Source of the DNA: Pseudomonadota bacterium
GTDB lineage: Bacteria; Pseudomonadota; Alphaproteobacteria; Acetobacterales; Acetobacteraceae
Length of the DNA: 23,545 bases
Reading direction: 5' to 3'
Assembly (NCBI GenBank): GCA_023424475.1
Contig: JAFADX010000215.1
Span: 1-23,545, forward strand
Part shown: one piece after another, positions 15,216 through 22,446 of the stretch
How positions within the stretch are numbered: position 1 is the stretch's first letter
How the letters are laid out: each line of letters opens with the position of its first letter
Made by a program: the position numbers and the translations under genes
Notes under the pieces: model-generated
Database searches by the model: none
Seen by the model: only the letters and a program-made list of their open reading frames with translations
Told to the model about the DNA's origin: nothing

Positions 15216-15302
15216 GTGTCTGTGATTCTTAGTGAGTTCTCACTGTGCTCATACGTTGTGAGTGTTGTGAGCACCCCCTTGAGGGGGCTCACCAACTCAC
15301 AA
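15210..15302. repeat. GTGAG/CTCAC repeat cluster and hairpin: candidate origin or cos/terminase-binding region
   Basis: TTGTGAGTGT occurs exactly twice (15210-15219 and 15256-15265). Further units are AGTGAG at 15231, TTGTGAG at 15265, and inverted CTCACT at 15239, CTCACC at 15288 and CTCACAA at 15296: seven in 93 bases. The right half folds into a long hairpin centred on CCCCC-TTGA-GGGGG (15274-15287). It lies between the replication gene and the small terminase, where satellite origins and lambda-type cos sites both occur. A role as terminator is also possible, but there is no T-tract. Confidence 0.6.
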
Positions 15303-15400
15303 ATGAGCCGTTCCCCTGGTCGGCGGGTCCTTCCCCGCCCGGCCCCGGCGCGGGGGGGCGATGAGCCCGGGATTCCGCTCCCGGATTCGGATTAATTCCC

Positions 15401-15772
15401 GTGGCCTGCAAATCCGACCCGCCGATCCTGGCGCGCATCCCCAAGACTGGCCCCGCCCGTGCCCCCTCTCGAGCACGGGACACCTCTAAACGCCAGTCGG
15501 GCGAAGCCGCGGCCCTGGCGACGGAAAAGGCCCGCCTTGTTCGCGAGCAAGCCGATCGCGCGGCCCGCATCAATCAGCGCGAAGCCGGCGAGCTGCTGGC
15601 AGCTGACATGGTGGAGAGAGAGTGGACCGGAATCTTGGCGTCTCTGCGCGCCCGGATGCTGGCAGTGGCGCCACGCGTCGCCGCCCTGCACCCTGGGAAC
15701 CTCGCCATCGTGGCGACGCTGGATTCCGAAATCCGCGCCGCGCTGGACGAACTGGCGGACGATAGCCTGTGA
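15401..15772 (+). CDS. Terminase small subunit, Nu1-like C-terminal part
   Basis: The small terminase normally recognises the packaging start site and recruits the large subunit. In this 123-residue protein the second half has the Nu1-like pattern of phage DNA-packaging proteins: a helical ATEKARLVREQADRAARINQ segment, then VEREWTGILASLRARMLAVAPRVA, and a final LDSEIRAALDELA helix. The expected N-terminal winged helix-turn-helix is missing; residues 1-45 are instead a Pro/Arg/Ser-rich tail. The only possible full-length start is GTG at 15401, without a clear ribosome site. Its stop overlaps the large terminase start by four bases (GTGA). The position directly before a GpA-type terminase supports the assignment. 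The 185 bases upstream hold the repeat cluster described separately. Confidence 0.78.
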   Translation: MACKSDPPILARIPKTGPARAPSRARDTSKRQSGEAAALATEKARLVREQADRAARINQREAGELLAADMVEREWTGILASLRARMLAVAPRVAALHPGNLAIVATLDSEIRAALDELADDSL

Positions 15773-17556
15773 CCGCGCGCCGACGACTTAACGAGATCCG
15801 GACCGTCGCGCTCGAGGCGTTGCGGCCTCCCTCGCGGGAGCCGTTGTCGGATTGGTTGGAGTCGAATTTCCGACTCCCCTCCGGCTTGTCCGCGGTGCCT
15901 GGCCCGATCCGGCTTTGGCAATTCCAACGCGGCCTGGCCGACGCGATGACCGACCCGGAGATCGAACGGGTGAGCATCATCAAAGGCGCGCGCCTGGGCT
16001 TTTCGACGCTCCTCCTCGGTGTTGTCGCGCACTACGCGGTGCGCGATCCGACCTCAATCCTGGCCGTCGTGCCGACCGAGGCCGACGCGCGGAATTTCGT
16101 TGTCGGACAACTTGAGGCTGCGATGGGGGCATCGCCCATGCTGCGCGGCGCGTTGGATATCGACCGCACCGCGGACGGGCGCGACACCCTGCTTTATCGG
16201 AAGTTCCCCGGCGGCAGCCTGCGCGTAGTGGCAGCACGGGCGCCGCGAAACCTGCGCGCCCATACTGCGCGCGTCCTCGTTCTCGACGAAGCCGATGCGA
16301 TGGAGGCGACGGCCGAGGGCTCGCCCGTGCTGCTTGCCGAGAAGCGGACTCTGTCCTTCGGCGATCGGAAGATCATATGCGGCAGCACGCCGACAAATAC
16401 GAGCACCTCGCACGTCACCGCGGCCTATGAGCAATCGGATAAGCGGGTCTTCGAGGTGCCTTGCCCCAGCTGCGGCGACCATCACGAGATCCTCTGGCGC
16501 GATATCAAATGGCCCGAGGGGCGTCCCGCCGAGGCCGCGTGGTGCTGCCCATCCTGCGGCGTGTTCCACGGTGAGGAACACAAGGCGCGCATGGTCGCAG
16601 CCGGACGATGGCGCGCCACGGCGCCGGAGGTGAAGGGGCACGCGGGCTTCCGCATCAATTGCTTGGTCGCACCGCACGCCCCCGCCGCATGGGGCAAACT
16701 CGCAACCGAGTTCCTGGTCGCCAAGCGGCACCCCGAAACCCTGCGCGTCTTCGCGAATACGATCCTTGGCCAACCGTGGAATGACGATGGAGATGATGGC
16801 CCCCCACCGCATGAGCTACAGGCGTTGGCCCTGCCGATTGGCCTGGATCGCCTACCGGCCGAAGTCCTCTTCCTCGCTATGGGTGTTGACGTCCAAGGCG
16901 ACCGCCTCGAGGCGACGATCCTAGGTTTCGATGCCGAAGATGCCTGGAACGCGCTGGCGCACCGGGTCCTCTACGGCGACCCGCACCGTGACGAGGTATG
17001 GGCCGACCTGGACGACCTTCTACGCGCGAGGTTCCCGCATCCTGCCGGCGGCACCCTGGGTATCGACGCCACATGCATCGACGCAGGCGACGGCAACATG
17101 ATGACGCGTGTCCTGGCCTTCGCCGCGAGTCGGCGAGGATCTCGCGTGGTGGCGGTGAAGGGCGCCACGGGCGCACGGCCGGTGCTGCAGCGGACGGAAA
17201 GTAAATCGGCGCGAGGGCTGCACATCTGCGGAGTCGACGGGCTGAAAACGCGCCTGTTCGATCGGCTATCGCGCCGGACAGGCGTCCGCTTCTCAGATGA
17301 CCTCCCGGGCGCATGGTACGAGCAACTCGTTTCCGAACGTGCCGTCGTACGCTACTCGCGCGGCCAACCTGTTCGCGTGTTTGAACGCATCCCGGGTCGG
17401 CGGGCGGAAAGCCTCGATTGCGTCGTCTATGCGCTGGCGGCGCGGACGCTGATCGGGTCTTCGCCGAGCCGGCGACAGGACGAACTGCGCGGCCATGCGC
17501 CGCCGCCCGCCCTGCCAGGGGTGATTAGGTCGAGGTGGTTGTCGGGCCGAACGTGA
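15769..17556 (+). CDS. Phage terminase large subunit, GpA (lambda) family
   Basis: The motor and nuclease that cuts and packages DNA into capsids. The 595 residues hold an N-terminal ATPase with the lambda-type Walker A variant IKGARLGFST (71-80; lambda GpA has a similar KSARVGYSK) and Walker B VLVLDEAD (169-176, Asp173/Glu174). A zinc-binding CPSC...CCPSC cluster (232-263) follows. The C-terminal nuclease carries acidic residues Asp374 (MGVDVQGDRLE), Asp433 (GIDATCID) and Asp550 (ESLDCVVYAL). GpA terminases cut at cos sites, so a cos site should lie nearby, most likely upstream of the small subunit. Its last 32 bases overlap a convergent small gene on the minus strand. Length is normal to slightly short for GpA (about 600-640). 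Confidence 0.96.
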   Translation: MTARRRLNEIRTVALEALRPPSREPLSDWLESNFRLPSGLSAVPGPIRLWQFQRGLADAMTDPEIERVSIIKGARLGFSTLLLGVVAHYAVRDPTSILAVVPTEADARNFVVGQLEAAMGASPMLRGALDIDRTADGRDTLLYRKFPGGSLRVVAARAPRNLRAHTARVLVLDEADAMEATAEGSPVLLAEKRTLSFGDRKIICGSTPTNTSTSHVTAAYEQSDKRVFEVPCPSCGDHHEILWRDIKWPEGRPAEAAWCCPSCGVFHGEEHKARMVAAGRWRATAPEVKGHAGFRINCLVAPHAPAAWGKLATEFLVAKRHPETLRVFANTILGQPWNDDGDDGPPPHELQALALPIGLDRLPAEVLFLAMGVDVQGDRLEATILGFDAEDAWNALAHRVLYGDPHRDEVWADLDDLLRARFPHPAGGTLGIDATCIDAGDGNMMTRVLAFAASRRGSRVVAVKGATGARPVLQRTESKSARGLHICGVDGLKTRLFDRLSRRTGVRFSDDLPGAWYEQLVSERAVVRYSRGQPVRVFERIPGRRAESLDCVVYALAARTLIGSSPSRRQDELRGHAPPPALPGVIRSRWLSGRT

Positions 17557-17755
17557 AGACCTCGATCTCTTCGATCGTCGCTTGGAACTCATGGTGAGTG
17601 CAGCCCGCCAAGACACAGTTCCGGTCGTCTACGACCTGGTAGCCGGGGCCGAAGGCGTCCCGCAGCCAAGAGCGGGCGGGCGTCTTCTGTAGACGCATTC
17701 CCTGCTTGGCGAGGGCACGGCGGACACGAGATTCACGAGCTTGAAGCGTGGTCAT
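17525..17755 (-). CDS. Small hypothetical protein, antisense at the terminase 3' end
   Basis: A 76-residue minus-strand protein with a plausible compact fold: a basic N-terminal helix (LQARESRVRRALAKQGMRLQKT), then GYQVVDDRNCVLAG, then IEEIEVF. Small basic proteins with this 'RRALAKQGxxLxK ... YxVVDxxxNxVxxG ... DIE' layout are common as hypothetical proteins in alphaproteobacteria and their phages; the function is unknown. I start it at ATG 17755; the longer frame to 17890 starts in a low-quality Pro/Arg-rich stretch. It converges on the large terminase and overlaps it by 32 bases. Together with the next gene it forms a short leftward unit inside the rightward head module, perhaps accessory cargo or a control gene. 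Confidence 0.65.
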   Translation of the reverse strand: MTTLQARESRVRRALAKQGMRLQKTPARSWLRDAFGPGYQVVDDRNCVLAGCTHHEFQATIEEIEVFTFGPTTTST

Positions 17756-17864
17756 GGCTAAAGGTTCCCTGGTTCGGGGTTTCCCTGTGCCATGCCGCGA
17801 TCCCGGGGCCTGCTGACGGGAAAAGCAGGGGCGGGGGCAACCGAGGTTGCCTGCGGCACGGAAT

Positions 17865-18068
17865 CTAGGGCGATCCCGGACGTTGAGCAATCGTTTCGTA
17901 GGTGCTCCCCGCGATCCGCTCCGCCGCCTGCCGGGTGAGCTTTAGGATTGCGATTTCAGTCTCGGCGGGCAGGCCGAGCGGGCCGCCGCGTTCTGCCGCT
18001 GTGTTCTCTAGAAATCGCAATGCATAAACGATGGACTCGGCCGTATTGAGAACCTCGAGATTCTCCAT
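17865..18068 (-). CDS. Small hypothetical helical protein, minus strand
   Basis: A 67-residue protein predicted to be mostly helical (AESIVYALRFLENTAAERGG, then TEIAILKLTRQAAERIAG). It has no recognised domain or membrane segment. The ATG at 18068 has an excellent Shine-Dalgarno (AAGGAGG, about nine bases upstream on the minus strand), which makes translation likely despite its size. It is divergent from the MerR-like gene across a 280-base control region and upstream of the other small minus-strand gene, probably in one transcript. Such small divergent genes in phage satellites are often regulators or interference factors, but the sequence gives no specific evidence for that. Confidence 0.68.
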   Translation of the reverse strand: MENLEVLNTAESIVYALRFLENTAAERGGPLGLPAETEIAILKLTRQAAERIAGSTYETIAQRPGSP

Positions 18069-18233
18069 TTCTCAGCGCCTCCTTTCTGCGCGAAGGAATC
18101 AAAGGCGCAAGATAACAGGCGCGGCAACCCTTTTTACAGTTGAAGAATCACCGTTTTATTGAGTCTTAATACAGAAAGGCCGGGCCGCCATGCTGCGACC
18201 CGGCCCCACCACACGGAGGAGAAGGAGCAACCG

Positions 18234-18299
18234 GTGACCAACCGGCTGCGCAGCCTTCCTAGCAACAGGACGCAGCCATGGCAAACAAAAATTGATTGA
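18234..18299 (+). CDS. Possible 21-codon leader peptide
   Basis: A GTG start at 18234 is preceded six bases upstream by GGAG, within the very purine-rich run GGAGGAGAAGGAG. It opens a 21-residue frame (VTNRLRSLPSN...KID) ending at TGA 18297-18299. That stop overlaps a TTG (TTGA) in frame with the MerR-like gene, an arrangement that would allow translational coupling. It could be a leader peptide, or simply a strong ribosome site with a chance ORF. There is no homology to judge by. Confidence 0.35.
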   Translation: MTNRLRSLPSNRTQPWQTKID

Positions 18300-18310
18300 C
18301 AAAGATTGTC
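18298..18310. promoter_or_regulatory. GACAA-AGA-TTGTC dyad, candidate operator
   Basis: A perfect 5-3-5 inverted repeat, extended imperfectly to TTGACAA...TTGTCCAA, lies 36 bases before the preferred start of the MerR-like gene. The position suits autoregulation by that HTH protein or control by AlpA. Confidence 0.4.
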
Positions 18311-18346
18311 CAAGTTCGGCACACGGGCTCCACGATGGAGACCGCG

Positions 18347-18892
18347 ATGACGAAATTTCACCCGCCCGGCGCCGAAGACACCCCCGGCGCCCTGACCATC
18401 GGTAAGGCTGCGGCGGCATTCCACCGCGCCGACGCTACCTTCTCCGCCGCCTATCACGCGCGGCAGATCCGCTACCTGGTTCAAGTCGGCGCTCTTCGTC
18501 CGGTGAACCGGCGCGGCGCTGGCGGCAACGCGGCCTTCGTCCTTTCGCCTGTCGAGCTGCTTCAAGCGCGGGTTCTGTGTGCCGCTCTCCAAGTCGGCAT
18601 CGCCGCCGATGTCCTGGCCGATGCGCCTGGATGGCTCGGCAACGTCCTCGTTCCGAACGAGCCGGGGCGTGTCGTTGTGACGGGCTGGCCGCGGATCGTT
18701 GCCGACCTTCGCACCGGCCGTGACTGGTTCTTCTGTGTCGAGATTCCGATGTTCGGCTCCGCGCGCGGCTACCTCACGACGGACCCGACCGAGGCCGTCA
18801 TCCCGGCGCGCGGCCTCGACCGGAAGGCGAGCATTGTCCTTCCTCTGCTGCCGCTGCTGACCCCTATCCTGGCCGACGCCGAGGAAGCCTGA
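18347..18892 (+). CDS. MerR-like helix-turn-helix protein of unknown role, between terminase and portal
   Basis: A 181-residue protein whose residues 15-90 resemble a MerR-type winged HTH: ALTIGKAAAAFH, then YHARQIRYLVQVGALRPVNRRGAGGNAAFVLSP, and a helix LLQARVLCAALQVGIAADVL. The rest (WPRIVADLRTGRDWFFCVEIP and a Leu-rich C-terminus) is not recognised. It could be a transcription factor for the head operon, or a DNA-recognition partner of the small terminase, which lacks its own HTH here. I choose ATG 18347, which has GGAG six bases upstream; ATG 18335 and TTG 18296 are alternatives. It ends four bases before the portal gene, so the two are co-transcribed. A dyad just upstream could be its operator. 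Confidence 0.68.
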   Translation: MTKFHPPGAEDTPGALTIGKAAAAFHRADATFSAAYHARQIRYLVQVGALRPVNRRGAGGNAAFVLSPVELLQARVLCAALQVGIAADVLADAPGWLGNVLVPNEPGRVVVTGWPRIVADLRTGRDWFFCVEIPMFGSARGYLTTDPTEAVIPARGLDRKASIVLPLLPLLTPILADAEEA

Positions 18893-18896
18893 TCGG

Positions 18897-20255
18897 ATGG
18901 CCCTGCCGCGCTTCCTCGATCGTCTTCTAGGACGCTCCGCGCCGGCTCCGCGCACGCGCGGCTTCGAGGCCGGCCGCCCCCCTGGCACCCGGTGGAGTGA
19001 CAGCGGTTTCGGGCCCATCAATCAAGAGATCAGCGTCTCCGCCTCCTCCATTCGCCGCCGGGCGCGGCAGGCGATGGCCAACGATCCGCATTTGCACGCC
19101 GGCATGCGCGCCTGGGTGGTGAATCTTGTCGGGGATGGCGTCACGCCGACCCCGACCGACACCGCGAGGCTCGCCATCTGGCGTGCCTGGGAACCCGTCG
19201 CGGACCTGGCAGGCGTCCACTCCTTCACGGCGCTGCTGATGCAGGGCGTCGCCGAACTCGTGGTGTCCGGCGAATGCCTATTCCGCTTCGTCTTCGCCCC
19301 GGCCGGGCTGCGGCTCCAAGCCGTTCCGAGCGAGCTGCTGTCTGACGAGACCCGCGACATCGCCGGAGGCGCGTGCATCGTCAACGGTGTGGAGATGGAC
19401 GCGCAGGGCCGCCGCGTCGCCTATCACATCTTCCCCCATACCGGCGCCTTCGCACCCGTCCGGGTAGACGCCGCTGAAATTATTCACGTCTTCAAGCCGC
19501 TCCTCCCTGGCCAGACGCGCGGCGTGTCGTGGTTTGCCCCGGTGCTCTTGCGCGCCCGTGAACTGGACCAGCTATGCGATGCGCTGCTGGTCGGCGCGAA
19601 GGTCGGCGCGATGTTCGCGGGCGTCGTCACGGACATGAACTCGAGCGGCCCGAACCCGTTCACCACGGACGGCACGCAATCAGGGGCTGTCCTCGAGAGC
19701 GGTTTAGAGCCGGGCACCTTGAAGATCCTACCGTCCGGCTTTGACGTGAAGTTCGGCGTGCCAACGCAGGCGCAGCAGACGGCCGAATTTGTGCGGCATC
19801 AGTTGCGCAGCATCGCGGCCGGCCTCGGCCTGCCCGCGCACCTGATCTCCGCCGATTTGAGCGAAGCCAATTACGGAAGCCTTCGCGGCGGGATGATCGC
19901 CTTCAAGCAGAGCGTCGAGGCCGTCCAGTACGGAACGCTTGTTCCGATGATCCTCAATCCTGTCTGGTCGCGCGTCATGGCCATGGCCGCACTGCGCGGC
20001 GGGACTGAAGACGACGATAGCGCACCCGAATGGCTGTTCCCTCCCATGCCGTGGATCGACCCGGAAAAGGATGCTGCGGCTGAGGCCGCGATGATTGCGG
20101 CCGGGCTGAAATCGCGCCGGCAGGCTGTCGCCGAACGCGGATATTCGATCGAGGCCCTCGACGCCGAGATCGCGGCCGATCGCCAACGCGAAACGGCCCT
20201 CGGTCTCACGTTCGGCGCGCAGCCCAAAGCCCCGACCAAGGAGCCGAACCCGTGA
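18897..20255 (+). CDS. Phage portal protein, lambda family
   Basis: Forms the dodecameric ring at one capsid vertex through which DNA is pumped by the terminase. The 452-residue protein shows lambda GpB-family features: an N-terminal ASSIRRRARQAMANDPHLHAGMRAWV segment, LVVSGECLFRFVF, EIIHVFKPLLPGQTRGVSWFAPVLLRARELD and the diagnostic PAHLISADLSEANYGSLRGGM followed by a long helix. The C-terminal tail (about 400-452) is charged. The length is a little short of typical lambda-type portals (about 490-530). It starts four bases after the MerR-like gene and overlaps the next small gene by four bases (GTGA). Confidence 0.94.
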   Translation: MALPRFLDRLLGRSAPAPRTRGFEAGRPPGTRWSDSGFGPINQEISVSASSIRRRARQAMANDPHLHAGMRAWVVNLVGDGVTPTPTDTARLAIWRAWEPVADLAGVHSFTALLMQGVAELVVSGECLFRFVFAPAGLRLQAVPSELLSDETRDIAGGACIVNGVEMDAQGRRVAYHIFPHTGAFAPVRVDAAEIIHVFKPLLPGQTRGVSWFAPVLLRARELDQLCDALLVGAKVGAMFAGVVTDMNSSGPNPFTTDGTQSGAVLESGLEPGTLKILPSGFDVKFGVPTQAQQTAEFVRHQLRSIAAGLGLPAHLISADLSEANYGSLRGGMIAFKQSVEAVQYGTLVPMILNPVWSRVMAMAALRGGTEDDDSAPEWLFPPMPWIDPEKDAAAEAAMIAAGLKSRRQAVAERGYSIEALDAEIAADRQRETALGLTFGAQPKAPTKEPNP

Positions 20256-20449
20256 GCCGGACGCGCCGCCCCGATCGGGTCGCCAAGGCGACGGGTGCGG
20301 AACTGCGCCCCGATTTCCTGAACGTGCCCCCCGCCGAACTCCGGCAGCACGCGCAGTTCGTCGCCCGCCTCATGGCCTTGGGCGCTGAGCGGGCCAAGCG
20401 CCGGGACGCAAAGCGCCGCGAGCTGCGCAGGAGGGCATTGGATGACTGA
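20252..20449 (+). CDS. Small basic protein between portal and capsid protease
   Basis: A 65-residue, Arg/Ala-rich helical protein (ELRQHAQFVARLMALGAERAKRRDAKRRELRRRALDD) starting at GTG 20252. It overlaps the portal stop by four bases and the next start by eight, so it is firmly embedded in the operon and coupled. The very basic C-terminal helix could bind DNA, the capsid interior or the portal. Small ORFs at this position are seen in many phages without known function. It is not gpW, which is encoded after the capsid gene. Confidence 0.7.
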   Translation: MSRTRRPDRVAKATGAELRPDFLNVPPAELRQHAQFVARLMALGAERAKRRDAKRRELRRRALDD

Positions 20450-22229
20450 ATTGATTCTACGGCGGCGGCTACAGATCGTCCCGTCCACATTCAATCGCGA
20501 GGCCAGGACCGTGGAAGCGGTCCTCTCCTCCGGCGCAGGCGTGCAGCGTCGCGATGCTCGAGGCGTCTTCACCGAACGACTCGCCGTGACGGCCGGAGCG
20601 GTGACGCTGCACACCCCGCGACTGCCGGTGCTGGACTCGCACCGTCAGGGGAGCATCGGCGACGTCCTCGGCTTCGTCAGCAACGTCCGCGCTGAAGGCG
20701 GAGAGATCCGGGCCACCCTGCACATCACATCCGATGCGGCCCTCGCCTTGGTCGAGGCCGGCGCGCTGACGGGTGTGAGCATCGGCTACCGGGTGGCGCC
20801 AAGCGATTGGACCGAAAGCGACGGCGGGCGCGTTCGCACCGCGAGCCGCTGGACGCTCCTCGAGGTGTCCCTTGTTCCCGTGCCGGCAGACCCCGGCGCC
20901 ATCCTTAGGAGTCACGAGATGCCCGACACGAACATTCCCGACACCACGCCTGCGAACCGCGCCGAGGTGAACGGCCAGATCCGCGCCCTGTCCACCCGCC
21001 ACAACCTCGGCGCCACCTGGGCCGACGCTCAGATCGACGCTGGCGCCGACCTGGCCGCGGCACGCGATGCCGCGCTGGCGGAACTCGACCGCCGCGCCGA
21101 AGCCGCACCGCGCATCCGTGCGCACCAGACCGGCGAGAGCAACGACGATCCCGAGGTGATCCGCACCCGCATGTCGGACGCGCTGACGCACCGCGCGGGC
21201 GCCCTGGCCGAACTGCCGGAGGCGGCGGCGCAGTATCGCGGCCTCGGCTTCGCCGGCATGGCCCGCGTGATGCTCGCGGCGCGCGGTGAGCGCGTTCTGA
21301 GTCTCTCGGACGAGGCCGTGCTGACTCGCGCCATGGGGACGGGCGACCTCCCGAACCTGCTGCAGAGCACCGGCCACAGGACTCTGCTCGCGGCTTACGA
21401 GAATGCCCGGAGCCCGGTCCTGCAGTTCTTCCGCCGCACCGAGGGCAGTGACTTCCGCACCATGTACAAGCTGCGCTTCGGCGAGATGGCGCTGCTCGAT
21501 AAGGTCAACGAGCACGGCGAGGTGACGAGCGGCGGAATCGGCGAGAGTGCCGAATCCTACCGCATCGAGACCTACGCCAAGATGTTCGCCCTGACGCGGC
21601 AGGCGATCGTCAACGACGACCTCGGCGCCTTCTCGCAAATGACGATGATGCAGGGCCGGCAGGCAGCCGAGACGCTCAATAATGCGGCGGTCTCGTTCCT
21701 GACGCAGGGGTCCGGGCTCGGTCCTGTCATGTCGGACGGACAGCGCATGTTCGACAGCAGCCATGGCAACGTCGCCGCGGCAGGCGCCGTCCCGGGTGAG
21801 TCGGCCTTTGCCGAGGGCCTTGCCGCCATGCGCGGGCAGCGCGGCATCGACGGCGTGTCGCCGATCAACGTGACCCCGCGCTACCTGCTGGTGTCGCCAG
21901 AGTTTGAGGTGGATGCGTCGCACGCGATCGCCGAGATCTTCCCGACCTCGGCGGAGAACGTGAACAGCGTGGGCCGGGGCCTGACTCTCATGGTCGAGCC
22001 GCGCCTGTCGGGGCAGCGTTGGTATCTATTCGCCGACCCCGCCAGCGTCGCCAACTTCGAAGTCGCCTATCTCGCCAGTGCGCCGGCTCCGCAGATGGAA
22101 GCGCGGCCGGGATGGGACGTCCTCGGCGTCGAGTTCAGGACCGTCTTCGATTTCGGCGTCGGCGCGATCGACTGGCGCGGCGGATTCACCAACGAGGGCG
22201 ACACGGGCATCCTCGGCGGCGAGCTCTAA
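20442..22229 (+). CDS. Prohead protease fused to HK97-fold major capsid protein
   Basis: One 595-residue polypeptide carries both functions. Residues 1-165 are an S78/HK97-type prohead protease with the expected catalytic triad: His67 (LDSHRQG), Ser113 (TGVSIGYRV) and Glu141 (LLEVSLVPVPADP). About residues 165-265 form an Ala-rich helical linker that may act as a scaffold. About 265-595 are an HK97-fold major capsid protein of the Mu gpT-like type (FRRTEGSDFRTMYKLRFGEMALLDKVNEHGEV, then TLNNAAVSFL, FDSSHGN, TPRYLLVSPEFE and a final VEFRTVFDFGVGAIDWRGGF). Such fusions are known in other phages; release by self-cleavage between the domains is expected. AGGAGGG precedes the ATG. The stop and the next start overlap (TAATG). 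Confidence 0.93.
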   Translation: MTELILRRRLQIVPSTFNREARTVEAVLSSGAGVQRRDARGVFTERLAVTAGAVTLHTPRLPVLDSHRQGSIGDVLGFVSNVRAEGGEIRATLHITSDAALALVEAGALTGVSIGYRVAPSDWTESDGGRVRTASRWTLLEVSLVPVPADPGAILRSHEMPDTNIPDTTPANRAEVNGQIRALSTRHNLGATWADAQIDAGADLAAARDAALAELDRRAEAAPRIRAHQTGESNDDPEVIRTRMSDALTHRAGALAELPEAAAQYRGLGFAGMARVMLAARGERVLSLSDEAVLTRAMGTGDLPNLLQSTGHRTLLAAYENARSPVLQFFRRTEGSDFRTMYKLRFGEMALLDKVNEHGEVTSGGIGESAESYRIETYAKMFALTRQAIVNDDLGAFSQMTMMQGRQAAETLNNAAVSFLTQGSGLGPVMSDGQRMFDSSHGNVAAAGAVPGESAFAEGLAAMRGQRGIDGVSPINVTPRYLLVSPEFEVDASHAIAEIFPTSAENVNSVGRGLTLMVEPRLSGQRWYLFADPASVANFEVAYLASAPAPQMEARPGWDVLGVEFRTVFDFGVGAIDWRGGFTNEGDTGILGGEL

Positions 22230-22444
22230 TGGCCTCCGCCGCGAGCCTCCGCGCCTGGCGCTCCGCCTTGTGGAAGGCCCGCATGGCGGGCACCCGCGAG
22301 GTGCGCGACCAGAACGGCGAGGCCGTTTCGTTCAAGTCGGACAACGAGATGGCCAGCGCCATCGCCGCCGCCGACGCAGAGATCGCGGCCCTCGAGAGGC
22401 CGCGCGTCTCCACCGTGCTCTTCCGGACCAGCAAAGGAATCTAG
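22229..22444 (+). CDS. gpW-like head-tail joining protein
   Basis: The 71-residue product aligns by eye with lambda gpW (68 residues): an N-terminal helix (LRAWRSALWKARMAGTREVR), a two-strand hairpin (QNGEAVSFKSDN) and a second helix (AIAAADAEIAALERP). This is the order and spacing of the gpW fold. gpW plugs the portal after DNA filling and prepares the head for tail attachment, so its presence without tail genes matters for the satellite idea. In lambda it lies between terminase and portal; here it follows the capsid gene. Its ATG overlaps the capsid stop by one base (TAATG). It ends two bases before the next gene. Confidence 0.82.
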   Translation: MASAASLRAWRSALWKARMAGTREVRDQNGEAVSFKSDNEMASAIAAADAEIAALERPRVSTVLFRTSKGI

Positions 22445-22446
22445 CC

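Larger units (their letters stand above)
18069..18346. promoter_or_regulatory. Divergent control region inside the head module
   Basis: An AT-richer stretch between leftward and rightward genes, so it should hold promoters for both. Rightward, TTTACA (18133-18138) and TTATTG (18156-18161) are 17 bases apart, a weak candidate. GGCCGGG...CCCGGCC (18178-18184 / 18199-18205) could form a hairpin with a 14-base loop. A short ORF and a dyad lie further right and are listed separately. Confidence 0.5.

Noticed and set aside
15769..17556. Large terminase inactivated because its P-loop lacks the classical GKS/T
   Set aside because: Lambda GpA itself has a variant Walker A with the lysine near the start of the motif, so IKGARLGFST is normal for this family.
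18178..18205. GGCCGGG...CCCGGCC as an intrinsic terminator
   Set aside because: The loop is 14 bases and the following tract on the minus strand (TTTCTG) is too weak to call a terminator.
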